A stretch of 64,000 nucleotides of DNA from Mucilaginibacter_A sp050955045 (GTDB taxonomy: Bacteria; Bacteroidota; Bacteroidia; Sphingobacteriales; Sphingobacteriaceae): positions 84,692 to 148,691 of the forward strand of contig JBPBQV010000032.1 in NCBI GenBank assembly GCA_050955045.1. Reading direction: 5' to 3'. Below, in pieces: positions 44,709 to 52,581 of the stretch. The translations under genes were made by a program, and so were the position numbers. Position 1 is the first letter of the stretch, and the number at the start of each line of letters is the position of its first letter. The notes under the pieces were generated by a model, which saw only the letters and a program-made list of their open reading frames with translations, was not told where the DNA came from and ran no database searches.

Positions 44709-45036
44709 TCATTATTATAACGCAGAAGACCTGGGCAAATTTGGTCACATTGGCCAATATCAAAAGGAAATGGCCGATAAGTTTTTTTCTTATTACGGAG
44801 AAGTTTTTAAGGACGGTGAATTGACAGCAAAAGAGAAATCACTGATCGCGCTGGCTGTTTCCCACGCAGTGCAATGCCCGTATTGTATTGATGCATACAG
44901 CAGTGATGCTTACGAAAAAGGTTATAGTGAGGCGCAAATGATGGAAGCGGTACATGTGGCTTCGGCCATTAAAGGCGGAGCGGTTTTGGTGCATGGCGTA
45001 CAGATGATGAATAAGATAAAAGAGATTGCGATGTAA
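44701..45036 (+). CDS. AhpD/CMD-like protein, arsenosugar-associated
   Basis: 111 aa, carboxymuconolactone-decarboxylase/AhpD fold. The redox pair is in HAVQCPYCIDAYSSDA (CxxC, about 60-63), followed by the helix MMEAVHVASAIKGGAVLVHG. A subgroup of this family (the peroxidase-like protein of arsenosugar loci) is constantly found beside ArsS, as here. It probably handles thiols or peroxides linked to arsenic chemistry. Confidence 0.87.
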   Translation: MDNHYYNAEDLGKFGHIGQYQKEMADKFFSYYGEVFKDGELTAKEKSLIALAVSHAVQCPYCIDAYSSDAYEKGYSEAQMMEAVHVASAIKGGAVLVHGVQMMNKIKEIAM

Positions 45037-45048
45037 GTTTTGGCTTGA

Positions 45049-45063
45049 AATGCTTCTTTTATC
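45049..45063 (-). repeat. copy of the interspersed repeat
   Basis: AATGCTTCTTTTATC between the CMD-like stop codon and the ArsS start; GGTTAAAAATCATC follows as a decayed inverted partner. Confidence 0.6.
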
Positions 45064-45099
45064 GGTTAAAAATCATCAAACCAATTATCGGTTTAGTTC

Positions 45100-46146
45100 A
45101 TGAAATCACTCAAAGTATTACAAAATCCTTTAGCCCAAAGCGAAAATCAGCTGGCTATCCTGGAAAACCAGCGGGAACATCAACATGCGTCTTTTAAAGA
45201 AAAAGTAGCTGCTTTGGGCATGTTCCCGTTGCAGGCAAACGGGGTTGATATTTTCCAGATCAACGTAGGCAAAATGTGTAATCAGGTTTGCAAACACTGC
45301 CATGTGGATGCCGGGCCTGATCGAAAAGAGATTATGACGCGCCAGATGATGCAGCTTTGTTTGGATGTTCTGGCCGTTTCTACCATCAGCACCGTTGACT
45401 TAACTGGTGGCGCGCCCGAAATGAACCCTGATTTTCGCTGGTTTGTTACCGAGATCAAAAAACAGGGTAAGCATATCATCGTGCGCTGTAACCTAACGAT
45501 TATTCTGGCTAATAAACGCTATCATGACCTGCCGGAGTTTTTCCGGGAAAACGAGATAGAAGTGGTTTCTTCCCTGCCCAGCTTCACCCAAGACCGTACA
45601 GACCGGCAGCGTGGAGACGGCGTTTTTGAAGATTCTATCAAAGCCTTGCAAATGCTGAATGCCGTTGGTTACGGACGAGAAGGAACAGGTTTGATAATCA
45701 ACTTGGTTTACAATCCGGCCGGAGCTTTCCTTCCGCCTTCGCAACAAGCACTGGAAATTGAATTTAAAATGGAACTGGCCAAAAAGTTCGGTATTGTGTT
45801 CAACAACCTTTTCGCTATCACCAATATGCCCATCAGCCGTTATCTCGATTATCTGCTTTCTACCGGAAATTATGATAAATACATGGAAAAGCTGATTGCC
45901 GCTTTCAATCCTGCAGCCGTTAAAAATGTGATGTGCCGGAACACAATTTCTGTGAGTTGGGATGGTTATTTGTACGATTGCGATTTTAACCAAATGCTGG
46001 ATTTGAAAGTAACGCCGGGACACTCGCAGCACCTTTCTTCCTTTGATTTGGATGCTTTGAATAACCGGAATATCATCTTAAAACAACACTGTTATGGCTG
46101 TACCGCTGGTGCCGGATCAAGTTGTGGTGGAGCTGTTGCCGAATAA
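45100..46146 (+). CDS. arsS: arsenosugar biosynthesis radical SAM protein ArsS
   Basis: 348 aa. The cluster motif is C60-x3-C64-x2-C67 (KMCNQVCKHCHVDAGPDR), then DLTGGAPEMNPDFRWF. The C-terminal domain carries Cys-rich signatures (VMCRNTISVSWDGYLYDCDFNQ and CYGCTAGAGSSCGG). In known systems ArsS attaches a 5'-deoxyadenosyl group to dimethylated arsenic made by ArsM, the first step to arsenosugars. The gene lies 3 bp before the glycosyltransferase gene. Confidence 0.93.
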   Translation: MKSLKVLQNPLAQSENQLAILENQREHQHASFKEKVAALGMFPLQANGVDIFQINVGKMCNQVCKHCHVDAGPDRKEIMTRQMMQLCLDVLAVSTISTVDLTGGAPEMNPDFRWFVTEIKKQGKHIIVRCNLTIILANKRYHDLPEFFRENEIEVVSSLPSFTQDRTDRQRGDGVFEDSIKALQMLNAVGYGREGTGLIINLVYNPAGAFLPPSQQALEIEFKMELAKKFGIVFNNLFAITNMPISRYLDYLLSTGNYDKYMEKLIAAFNPAAVKNVMCRNTISVSWDGYLYDCDFNQMLDLKVTPGHSQHLSSFDLDALNNRNIILKQHCYGCTAGAGSSCGGAVAE

Positions 46147-46149
46147 ATT

Positions 46150-46761
46150 ATGGATAAAAACAGTATGCTCACTACCGCACTGATTATTTTTGTGCGACAC
46201 CCGGAACTGGGCAAAGTAAAAACCCGCCTGGCTAAAGTAATTGGAGACGAAAAAGCGTTAACCATTTACAAACAGCTGCTTAACCATACGCATCAAATTA
46301 CTGCTCCTCTAAATTGTAGAAAGTTCGTTTATTATGCTGAGGATGTGATTGAACATGACCTTTGGAGCAGTCCGGGATTTACTAAAAGAAAGCAGTCTGG
46401 CAATGATTTGGGTGAACGAATGGGTAATGCTTTTAAAGAACTTTTCGATCAGGGCTTCAAAAAAGTGCTGATTATTGGCAGTGATTGTTACCAGCTTCAA
46501 ACTGAAATTTTGCAGGAATCCATTGATTTTTTAGGCATAAAAGAAGTAGTGATCGGGCCTACATTTGATGGCGGCTATTATTTGTTGGGAACCGATTGCT
46601 TTGTACCAGGGTTGTTTGCTGATAAAAGCTGGAGCACCGATCAGGTAACTAAGCAAACTTTGGAGGATGCAGCAAGATTGAATTTATCCTGCCAATTATT
46701 AAAGCAGCTGCATGATGTGGACGAAGCAGCAGACCTGGAAGTAAACCAGATTTTTATCTAA
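46150..46761 (+). CDS. TIGR04282-type arsenosugar glycosyltransferase
   Basis: 203 aa, nucleotidyl/glycosyl-transferase fold. FVRHPELGKVKTRLAK (about 14-29) and IIGSDCYQL (about 114) are the signatures of the family repeatedly found in arsenosugar gene clusters. Probable role: sugar attachment or trimming on the deoxyadenosyl-arsenic product. The 3' end overlaps the convergent glycosyltransferase gene by 4 bp. A repeat copy spans its first codons (46153-46167). Confidence 0.87.
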   Translation: MDKNSMLTTALIIFVRHPELGKVKTRLAKVIGDEKALTIYKQLLNHTHQITAPLNCRKFVYYAEDVIEHDLWSSPGFTKRKQSGNDLGERMGNAFKELFDQGFKKVLIIGSDCYQLQTEILQESIDFLGIKEVVIGPTFDGGYYLLGTDCFVPGLFADKSWSTDQVTKQTLEDAARLNLSCQLLKQLHDVDEAADLEVNQIFI

Positions 46762-47450
46762 TACGAGTTTAGCATTTGTTTGTATTTGCTCACCATATCT
46801 TCTTGAGAAGCACCGTTCTGGTACATCCTGACAATGGTATAATTAGCTTTTTGAACCTTTAGCCAGCCATTAGTATCATATTTTCGGGCAGAAATAAGCA
46901 CTGGTTTTGGAATGATCTTGTACTTGCCTTTTTCGCGTGCGCGGGCACTAAATTCAAACTCTTCCATAATTTTCATTTCATCATTGAATCCGCCTGTTTC
47001 TTCAAAGAGTTCTTGAGTGATAAATAAAGTCTGATCGCCGCCCATTCCAGCAAAAGTGTCGATCCTGCTTAACAAAGCATTGATTTTGAGAAGCCAGCTT
47101 TTGCTATCATAACAAGATAAATAACGGCCCATTTGGTAGCCTTGCTGCACAGCTTTAACAATATCTGTTAAGTAAGATTTTGGCGGAATTGTATCAGTAT
47201 GAACGAAATAAAGTAAATTTCCTGTAGCCATTGAGGCACCAAAATTCATTTGCCAAGCCCTGCCTTTTTCCGGAGATTTTACCACTTTTGCACCAGCACT
47301 TTTGGCAATTGCCACCGTTTTATCTGTACTACTTCCATCAGAAACAATTATTTCAACAAGATTATCATCACTGTTTTTCCTTAAATAATGCACAAGCCGG
47401 CCAATGTTTTCAGCTTCGTTGAAGGTAGGAATGATAATACTGACAGTCAT
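46758..47450 (-). CDS. TIGR04283-type arsenosugar glycosyltransferase
   Basis: 230 aa, family-2 glycosyltransferase. SIIIPTFNEAENI (about 4-16), VSDGSSTDKT (about 36), AWQMNFGASMA (about 65) and the DxD-like HTDTIPP (about 84). This subgroup regularly occurs with ArsS and the TIGR04282 protein. It is the only core arsenosugar gene here pointing the other way from ArsS, and would need its own promoter. Confidence 0.88.
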   Translation of the reverse strand: MTVSIIIPTFNEAENIGRLVHYLRKNSDDNLVEIIVSDGSSTDKTVAIAKSAGAKVVKSPEKGRAWQMNFGASMATGNLLYFVHTDTIPPKSYLTDIVKAVQQGYQMGRYLSCYDSKSWLLKINALLSRIDTFAGMGGDQTLFITQELFEETGGFNDEMKIMEEFEFSARAREKGKYKIIPKPVLISARKYDTNGWLKVQKANYTIVRMYQNGASQEDMVSKYKQMLNSY

Positions 47451-47526
47451 ATTTGTATAAATCGAACTCCGGGAATTAAAAAATACGTATAATCAGGTCA
47501 TAACAGATGAATAAATTTAATAGTTA

Positions 47527-48006
47527 ATGAAAAATAAGTTTTTCTTTTTGCTGGTTTTTGCATTGCTGATTTCTGTTGGATCGAAAGCACAACAAGTAAA
47601 ACCGATTACAATTACAGCGTTGGAAAACCGCATGAAGCAGGGCAAGGATACAACGTATATAATTAATTTTTGGGCAACTTGGTGCAAACCATGCGTTAAG
47701 GAGCTTCCGGAATTTGAGCAATTTAAAACCGCAAATCAGGGAAAGCCGTTTAAGGTTATTTTAGTGAGTACCGATTTAAAATCGAAACTGGAAACTGGAG
47801 TTGAACCATTCGTTAAATCGCATCATCTGACCGGCGAAATTTACCTGCTAAACGAAGCACCTTCTTCTTACTACGAACGAATCAGTGCCGACTGGTCCGG
47901 AGCTTTGCCTGCAACATTGATTGTTTACGCCAAAACGGGCAAGAGAAAGTTTCACGAAGCAGCTTATACTTATGCTGAGCTGGTAAAGGCTGTTGATGAA
48001 AACTAG
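47527..48006 (+). CDS. TlpA-like secreted thioredoxin
   Basis: 159 aa. Signal peptide at 1-21. The redox motif WATWCKPCVKE (CxxC, about 57-60) and the cis-Pro region ALPATLIV identify a TlpA/ResA-type thiol-disulfide protein acting in the periplasm. Its place within the arsenosugar locus suggests it may keep thiols reduced during arsenic handling, but the family is generic. Confidence 0.87.
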   Translation: MKNKFFFLLVFALLISVGSKAQQVKPITITALENRMKQGKDTTYIINFWATWCKPCVKELPEFEQFKTANQGKPFKVILVSTDLKSKLETGVEPFVKSHHLTGEIYLLNEAPSSYYERISADWSGALPATLIVYAKTGKRKFHEAAYTYAELVKAVDEN

Positions 48007-48035
48007 TATTTATTTAAATTAGATTAGCGTTTCTT

Positions 48036-48128
48036 GATGCTTCTTTTATCACCTAAATTTCGAAAGTTAAATCTTTTTTGCTGAAGGATTGCTTACTCAA
48101 GCAAAATTACAGGCATAAAAGAAGCATG
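48036..48128. repeat. 13-bp perfect inverted pair of the interspersed repeat between convergent genes
   Basis: GATGCTTCTTTTATC (48036-48050) and CATAAAAGAAGCATG (48114-48128); the core ATGCTTCTTTTAT and its complement are exact, 65 bp apart. They lie between the 3' ends of the thioredoxin and epimerase genes, where a bidirectional terminator is expected. Confidence 0.7.
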
Positions 48129-48158
48129 ATAAATTCCATAATAAAACTTAACCAAGAT

Positions 48159-49160
48159 TTAAAATTTACGGGTTTCCAATTCGGATAGCCAACTAATTGT
48201 TCTTTTAATGCCATCAGCCAGCGGCGTGATGGTATAACCCAATTCTTTTTCTGCTTTTGCAGAACTCACAATCCAGTGCTTGTTATATTTTCTGACGAAA
48301 GGCGGCGTAATCAGCGGTTGCTTCCCAAAAACTTTGGCCATAAACAATTGAATTTGAGAAAGAAAAAGCATCAGGGGCAAAGGGAAAGGAATGAGCTTTC
48401 TTTTCACATCGGTCAACTGATTTACCAGGTTAAAAAAAGCATTGTAACTTATATTTATTCCGCCTAATAAATACCGTTCTCCGGGTCTGGCTTTTTGCAT
48501 AGCAAGCACAAGTCCATTTACTACATCATCAATGTAAACATAGTTGCCAATGCTGTTTCCGTCACCTGGTTTTATTTTCCATTTTCCGCTGATATACATT
48601 TTGAGTAGCCGGGTAAAACCGTTGCTTTCCGTTAACAAGCCAGGGCCATAAACGCGGCTTGGATTAACGATGATTCCCCGCATACCTTTTTTATTAAATT
48701 CTTTTATTAAGATTTCTGCTGCTACTTTACTTTTTTCATACAACGTTTCCAGCTTTGGATTCGGGTTGGTAAGTTCTGCAACCGGCTGCCCGTTTTTTGA
48801 ATCACCCACTACGCCAGCTGTAGAAGTAAACAAAACGTTTTTAATTTTCAATTCGAAGCAGCACTCCAACACATTTTTCAACCCTTCAACATTTATCTTG
48901 TAAAAAGCATTTGAGTTTTTATGCCAAACTGAAGCAAGTGCTGCCAAATGAAATACCTGCTCGCATCCTTGCATGGCCGCCGCAATAGATTTTTGATCTA
49001 AAATATCGCCTGCAAATAATTTTATTTGAGGATGATTAAGCAAGGTTTCGGCTTTGGAGGTATTTCTAACTAAAGCATGAACGGTATTGCCCTGGTTTGC
49101 TAATTCGAGAGCCAGTTTTTGTCCGATATAGCCAGTTGCTCCTGTTACCAATATTTTCAT
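48159..49160 (-). CDS. NAD-dependent epimerase/dehydratase
   Basis: 333 aa extended SDR. GATGYIGQKLA (about 7-17) is the NAD motif; the active Ser lies in FTSTAGVVG (about 113) and the catalytic pair in YEKSKVAAE (Tyr-x-x-x-Lys, about 140). It resembles the dihydroflavonol-reductase-like epimerases. A gene of this type recurs in arsenosugar loci, where it could change the sugar moiety, but this is inference. It starts 15 bp after the ArsM stop codon, so the two are co-transcribed. Confidence 0.87.
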   Translation of the reverse strand: MKILVTGATGYIGQKLALELANQGNTVHALVRNTSKAETLLNHPQIKLFAGDILDQKSIAAAMQGCEQVFHLAALASVWHKNSNAFYKINVEGLKNVLECCFELKIKNVLFTSTAGVVGDSKNGQPVAELTNPNPKLETLYEKSKVAAEILIKEFNKKGMRGIIVNPSRVYGPGLLTESNGFTRLLKMYISGKWKIKPGDGNSIGNYVYIDDVVNGLVLAMQKARPGERYLLGGINISYNAFFNLVNQLTDVKRKLIPFPLPLMLFLSQIQLFMAKVFGKQPLITPPFVRKYNKHWIVSSAKAEKELGYTITPLADGIKRTISWLSELETRKF

Positions 49161-49161
49161 G

Positions 49162-49176
49162 GATAAAAACAGCTTT
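49162..49176 (+). repeat. degenerate copy of the interspersed repeat
   Basis: GATAAAAACAGCTTT, filling the gap between the epimerase start and the ArsM stop codon. Confidence 0.45.
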
Positions 49177-50150
49177 TAGCAACAACCTCCGCCATCATAA
49201 AAAAAGGTAGAACCGGAAATAAAAATATCATTGCGTTTTAAGGCAGCCAGGTGGCCAGCTGTTTTATCACAAACCGCTAAAGGCTGGTTGGGAAGTAAAA
49301 CGTGCCCTTTTTCATCATCAAAATATTCCTGATCGCCATAATAAATGGCAGCTTTTCCTGTAAATACGCAAGGGCCGTCTTCAGGCATCGGGTCTTTGAT
49401 CGCACAAACTTCTACACTTTCAATATACAACAGTTCGTCGGTTGGATATTGGCCCGGGGCAAGCACGCGGTAAGGCCGTTTGGCACGAACTTCAATCGTA
49501 CCAAAACCAATTGCACTAATAGCATTCAAGTAATCTTTCAACGTTAGCGAACCAGTCAGGCATAACGCACGCAAACGTTCATCATTGCGCAAAGCTTCAT
49601 TCATGGGCTGCTCGCAAACCGGATCAGACATTACTAGCCTTCCGCCAGGTTTCAATACGCGATAAATTTCTACAAGCGCTTGTTTAAGATCTTCTTCCTT
49701 GAAAATATTAAACAAACAATTTTGCCCGGCAACGTCAATGGAATTATCTGCAACAGGAAGCTCCAGGGCAGATCCTTTTCGCAGGTCTATAAACTCCTTT
49801 TTAAACCAAGGATTCAGCTTTTCTGCTTCTAGCAAATTGTTAGCACAGCTTTCGAGCATTTCGTCTACAATATCTACTCCAATTACGCCGCCCTCACTCC
49901 TGTTGAAATAAGAAAACTGAAGCAGCTCTATTCCTCCGCCAACACCTACATACAGAATTTTGGGGTTATTCACTAGATCACGGGCACTCACAATCGAACC
50001 GCAGCCGTAATTCATTTCCTGCATGATTTTAGGGATTTCCAAGCCTGGAAAGGCATTCATTGGAGTAGTAGTGCAGCAAAGTCCGACATCGGGCTTTAAA
50101 GCGGCAGTTCGGTAGAGGTCTTCGGCTGTTTGTAAATAGTTATCCATCAA
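49176..50150 (-). CDS. arsM: arsenosugar-type arsenite methyltransferase ArsM
   Basis: 324 aa. An N-terminal Cys pair LCC (25-26), SAM-binding YVGVGGGIEL (about 67), VIGVDIVDEML, and further Cys near NYGCGS (about 50), QNCLFN (about 139) and the end GGGCC. Several Cys are expected for As(III) binding. This is the ArsM form found with ArsS: it methylates arsenite to dimethyl-arsenic. It heads a minus-strand pair with the epimerase. No arsR or efflux gene is visible nearby. Confidence 0.9.
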   Translation of the reverse strand: MMDNYLQTAEDLYRTAALKPDVGLCCTTTPMNAFPGLEIPKIMQEMNYGCGSIVSARDLVNNPKILYVGVGGGIELLQFSYFNRSEGGVIGVDIVDEMLESCANNLLEAEKLNPWFKKEFIDLRKGSALELPVADNSIDVAGQNCLFNIFKEEDLKQALVEIYRVLKPGGRLVMSDPVCEQPMNEALRNDERLRALCLTGSLTLKDYLNAISAIGFGTIEVRAKRPYRVLAPGQYPTDELLYIESVEVCAIKDPMPEDGPCVFTGKAAIYYGDQEYFDDEKGHVLLPNQPLAVCDKTAGHLAALKRNDIFISGSTFFYDGGGCC

Positions 50151-50251
50151 AAGTTTTTTGCAATATACGGGAGGTCGTAATATTAGGGTTTGTGTTTAAA
50201 GAATAAAACAGGTTTTGCAAAAAATAATGGAGTGCTTACTATGATATACTG

Positions 50252-50923
50252 TTAAGCATCTTGGTTATCAGAATTGTGGTATTTATGGGAATTCTCAAAG
50301 TTTTTATCCCGAAAATCTCTTACCAGGAAAGCCTCAAATTCATCATTTAACTCCCTACAGCTTTGACGTAACATACCTGCAATATCCTGCACTGCCTCAT
50401 CTGTTTCACTCAGTTGGTTTAGAACTTCTACCAAGCCTAAAATATTAGCCAGTGGACGACGTACCAGGTGAGATTGTTTGTCTGCTACATTGTCCAAAGT
50501 ATTTGTTAAAAATTTGACGTATTCTTTATGAGATTCAAAAGCTGTTATATCGTATCCTATTCCCACAATTCCGTCTATTTCTCCAGTGGACAGCCGGTTT
50601 GCTTTATATTCCCAGAAAGTAATAATATATCCTCCTTTGCCATCAAGCTTTCTTAGGTTAACCGGAAAACACTGCTCGGGCGAGGCAAGACATTGCAGAA
50701 AGACTTCATAGCTGATGGTCTGGTCCTGCTCAGGCAAAGCAATAGCAGCAGATCTGATCTCGCCTGGCTTGTAGTAAGCAGCGTGCCTTTCCAGAAAATG
50801 GTCATTCAGGTAAACGTAGTTTCCCTGCATATCAATCTTTACCAAATAGTAGGTGCCTGAACCACGAAGCAAGCTAACAATGTTCTCAAATGAAAAACCT
50901 AACGATAACATAAAATCGCGCAT
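50252..50923 (-). CDS. PAS protein with histidine-kinase dimerisation helix but no ATPase domain
   Basis: 223 aa. One PAS domain (about 18-132; YYLVKIDMQGNYVYLN, then GIVGIGYDITAFE) is followed by an HisKA-like helix pair (about 140-200) with H152 in KQSHLVRRPLAN, the spot of the phospho-accepting His. The frame ends with no HATPase domain, and no continuation is visible downstream (next gene 51136 on the same strand is a glycosidase). It could be a truncated kinase, or a phosphotransfer/partner protein. Confidence 0.75.
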   Translation of the reverse strand: MRDFMLSLGFSFENIVSLLRGSGTYYLVKIDMQGNYVYLNDHFLERHAAYYKPGEIRSAAIALPEQDQTISYEVFLQCLASPEQCFPVNLRKLDGKGGYIITFWEYKANRLSTGEIDGIVGIGYDITAFESHKEYVKFLTNTLDNVADKQSHLVRRPLANILGLVEVLNQLSETDEAVQDIAGMLRQSCRELNDEFEAFLVRDFRDKNFENSHKYHNSDNQDA

Positions 50924-51135
50924 TATGATACTAAAAGCAACTTATTCAGCCGGCTATAACATAATTTGGAAAGATATAAAAATTATTAATAAAAATAAAT
51001 TTAAAACTATTTAGGTGCCATTCAAGGGAGAATAAGCTTGTTGGCTTTGTAATTAACTTCACATTTTTAAATTAAATTTGAGACAGGATAAAGCCTAAGA
51101 CTTCATTAAATGGTAATTGAAAAATAAATGTATAA

Positions 51136-52338
51136 TTATTCTACAACCAACAACTGCACACCATGAGCAGCAACAATTGCTGAATATTTTTTCTTGAATT
51201 TGCCTAAGTTTTTATGTTCCCATAAATCTTTCATTTTGAGCTTAATCGGCAAACCAGTTTTACTAAAACTCAGCGTAATGCTACCAGGTTTTTCTGTCCG
51301 GTTAAATAAGCCAATGGCATACTTTTTTTTGTTTTCGGATTTCAATTCCTTCACCCAAATTTGTAATCCCGGCGATGGTTCATCTACTAATCTGCCTTGC
51401 ATGCCTAACGCATCCTGATTAACAGCAATCGCTTCTTTATTGGTAAGGATAGCCAATGTTTCTTTAGATACAGAACGGAGATCATTTCCCATAATTAAAG
51501 GAGAAGCAATCATACACCACATCGAGAAATGCGCTTTTTGTTCCTCTTCACTCATCACTTTTAATCGGCCTCCATCGCTGCCCACGCCTACCAGCATCAT
51601 GTCTGCATCGTTCCAATGTCCGGGGCCTGCTATTTCTGGATGTGCGGCAGAAAGTTCTAACTCATAAATTACACCTTCCCACTGACTTTTAGTTTTTGGT
51701 GCATGATCAATATCTGCGCCTACCCGCCAACTATTTCCAAGCAGAGGTGCCCAATTCCAGTAGTTTCTGCCGCCTTGATTACAAACACTAAAAACCATCG
51801 GCCTCCCTGCATCTTTTATGGCTTCAGCTACTGCTGTAAACTCTTTTTTATAAGCATTTTCTGTGCGTTCCGGAGCAAAATTGACATCCACTTTCACATA
51901 ATCATAACCCCAGTCTGCAAAAGTTTTCATATCCTGCTCGTAATATCCACCACTGGCCAAGGTTGGATAATTTGCTTTTGTACCGATGTTGGTATAAATG
52001 CCCGCTTTCAAACCTTTGCCATGAATGTAATCAGCCAAAGCTTTCATCCCATGCGGAAACTTGGCTGTATCTACTATAATTTCGCCGTTTTCATTTCTGC
52101 CTTTACTCCAGAAATCATCAATATTGATGTATTGATAACCGGCAGTTTTTAAACCGCTATTTACCATCGCATCTGCGGTTTGCTTAATTACAACTTCAGA
52201 CGGTTCTTTTTTAAACGTGTTCCAGCTGCTCCAACCCATGGGCGGCGTTAATGCCAGCTTGTTGTTTAAACTATCACGGTTTTGTCCGAAAGCAAATTCA
52301 ACACAAATAACAAAACAGGTAAGTAATTTAAATTTCAT
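51136..52338 (-). CDS. GH27 alpha-galactosidase-type glycosidase
   Basis: 400 aa. Signal peptide (about 1-18, cleaved near EFAFGQ). GH27 features: PPMGWSSWNTF (33-43), YINIDDFW (about 70), the nucleophile Asp in YDYVKVDVN (about 150) and the acid/base Asp in WRVGADIDH (about 207). The family removes terminal alpha-galactose or beta-L-arabinopyranose from side chains. It is the last gene of the pectin-type locus. Confidence 0.9.
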   Translation of the reverse strand: MKFKLLTCFVICVEFAFGQNRDSLNNKLALTPPMGWSSWNTFKKEPSEVVIKQTADAMVNSGLKTAGYQYINIDDFWSKGRNENGEIIVDTAKFPHGMKALADYIHGKGLKAGIYTNIGTKANYPTLASGGYYEQDMKTFADWGYDYVKVDVNFAPERTENAYKKEFTAVAEAIKDAGRPMVFSVCNQGGRNYWNWAPLLGNSWRVGADIDHAPKTKSQWEGVIYELELSAAHPEIAGPGHWNDADMMLVGVGSDGGRLKVMSEEEQKAHFSMWCMIASPLIMGNDLRSVSKETLAILTNKEAIAVNQDALGMQGRLVDEPSPGLQIWVKELKSENKKKYAIGLFNRTEKPGSITLSFSKTGLPIKLKMKDLWEHKNLGKFKKKYSAIVAAHGVQLLVVE

Positions 52339-52385
52339 TCTTTTTACGTAAACTGATGATAGCTGAGGTTTAAACTGATATTGAT

Positions 52386-52400
52386 GATGCTTCTTTTAGC
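52386..52400 (-). repeat. copy of the interspersed repeat
   Basis: GATGCTTCTTTTAGC followed by CTATAAAAAGTTGTAC, which resembles a decayed inverted partner. It lies 48 bp upstream of the GH27 start. Confidence 0.6.
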
Positions 52401-52460
52401 CTATAAAAAGTTGTACTCTTCCAGTTCTTTTTTTACAAAATCAATTTAGAAACTGAATTT

Positions 52461-52501
52461 TATGCCGATAAAAAGAGTATCATGCTGTTTTTATCGGCAT
52501 A
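52461..52501. repeat. perfect 14-bp hairpin built from two repeat copies
   Basis: TATGCCGATAAAAA (52461-52474) and its exact complement (52488-52501) around a 13-nt loop. The loop and stem carry two head-to-head copies, GATAAAAAGAGTATC and CATGCTGTTTTTATC, sharing one base. It sits inside the locus, between the GH28 and GH27 genes, and could reduce or end transcription of GH27. Confidence 0.75.
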
Positions 52502-52581
52502 AAATTTAAACGAAATTCTGGCTTACAAAAATCAGTTTTTTCAATTTTTGCTTATTTATTACTGGCATCAGATTTCTATCA

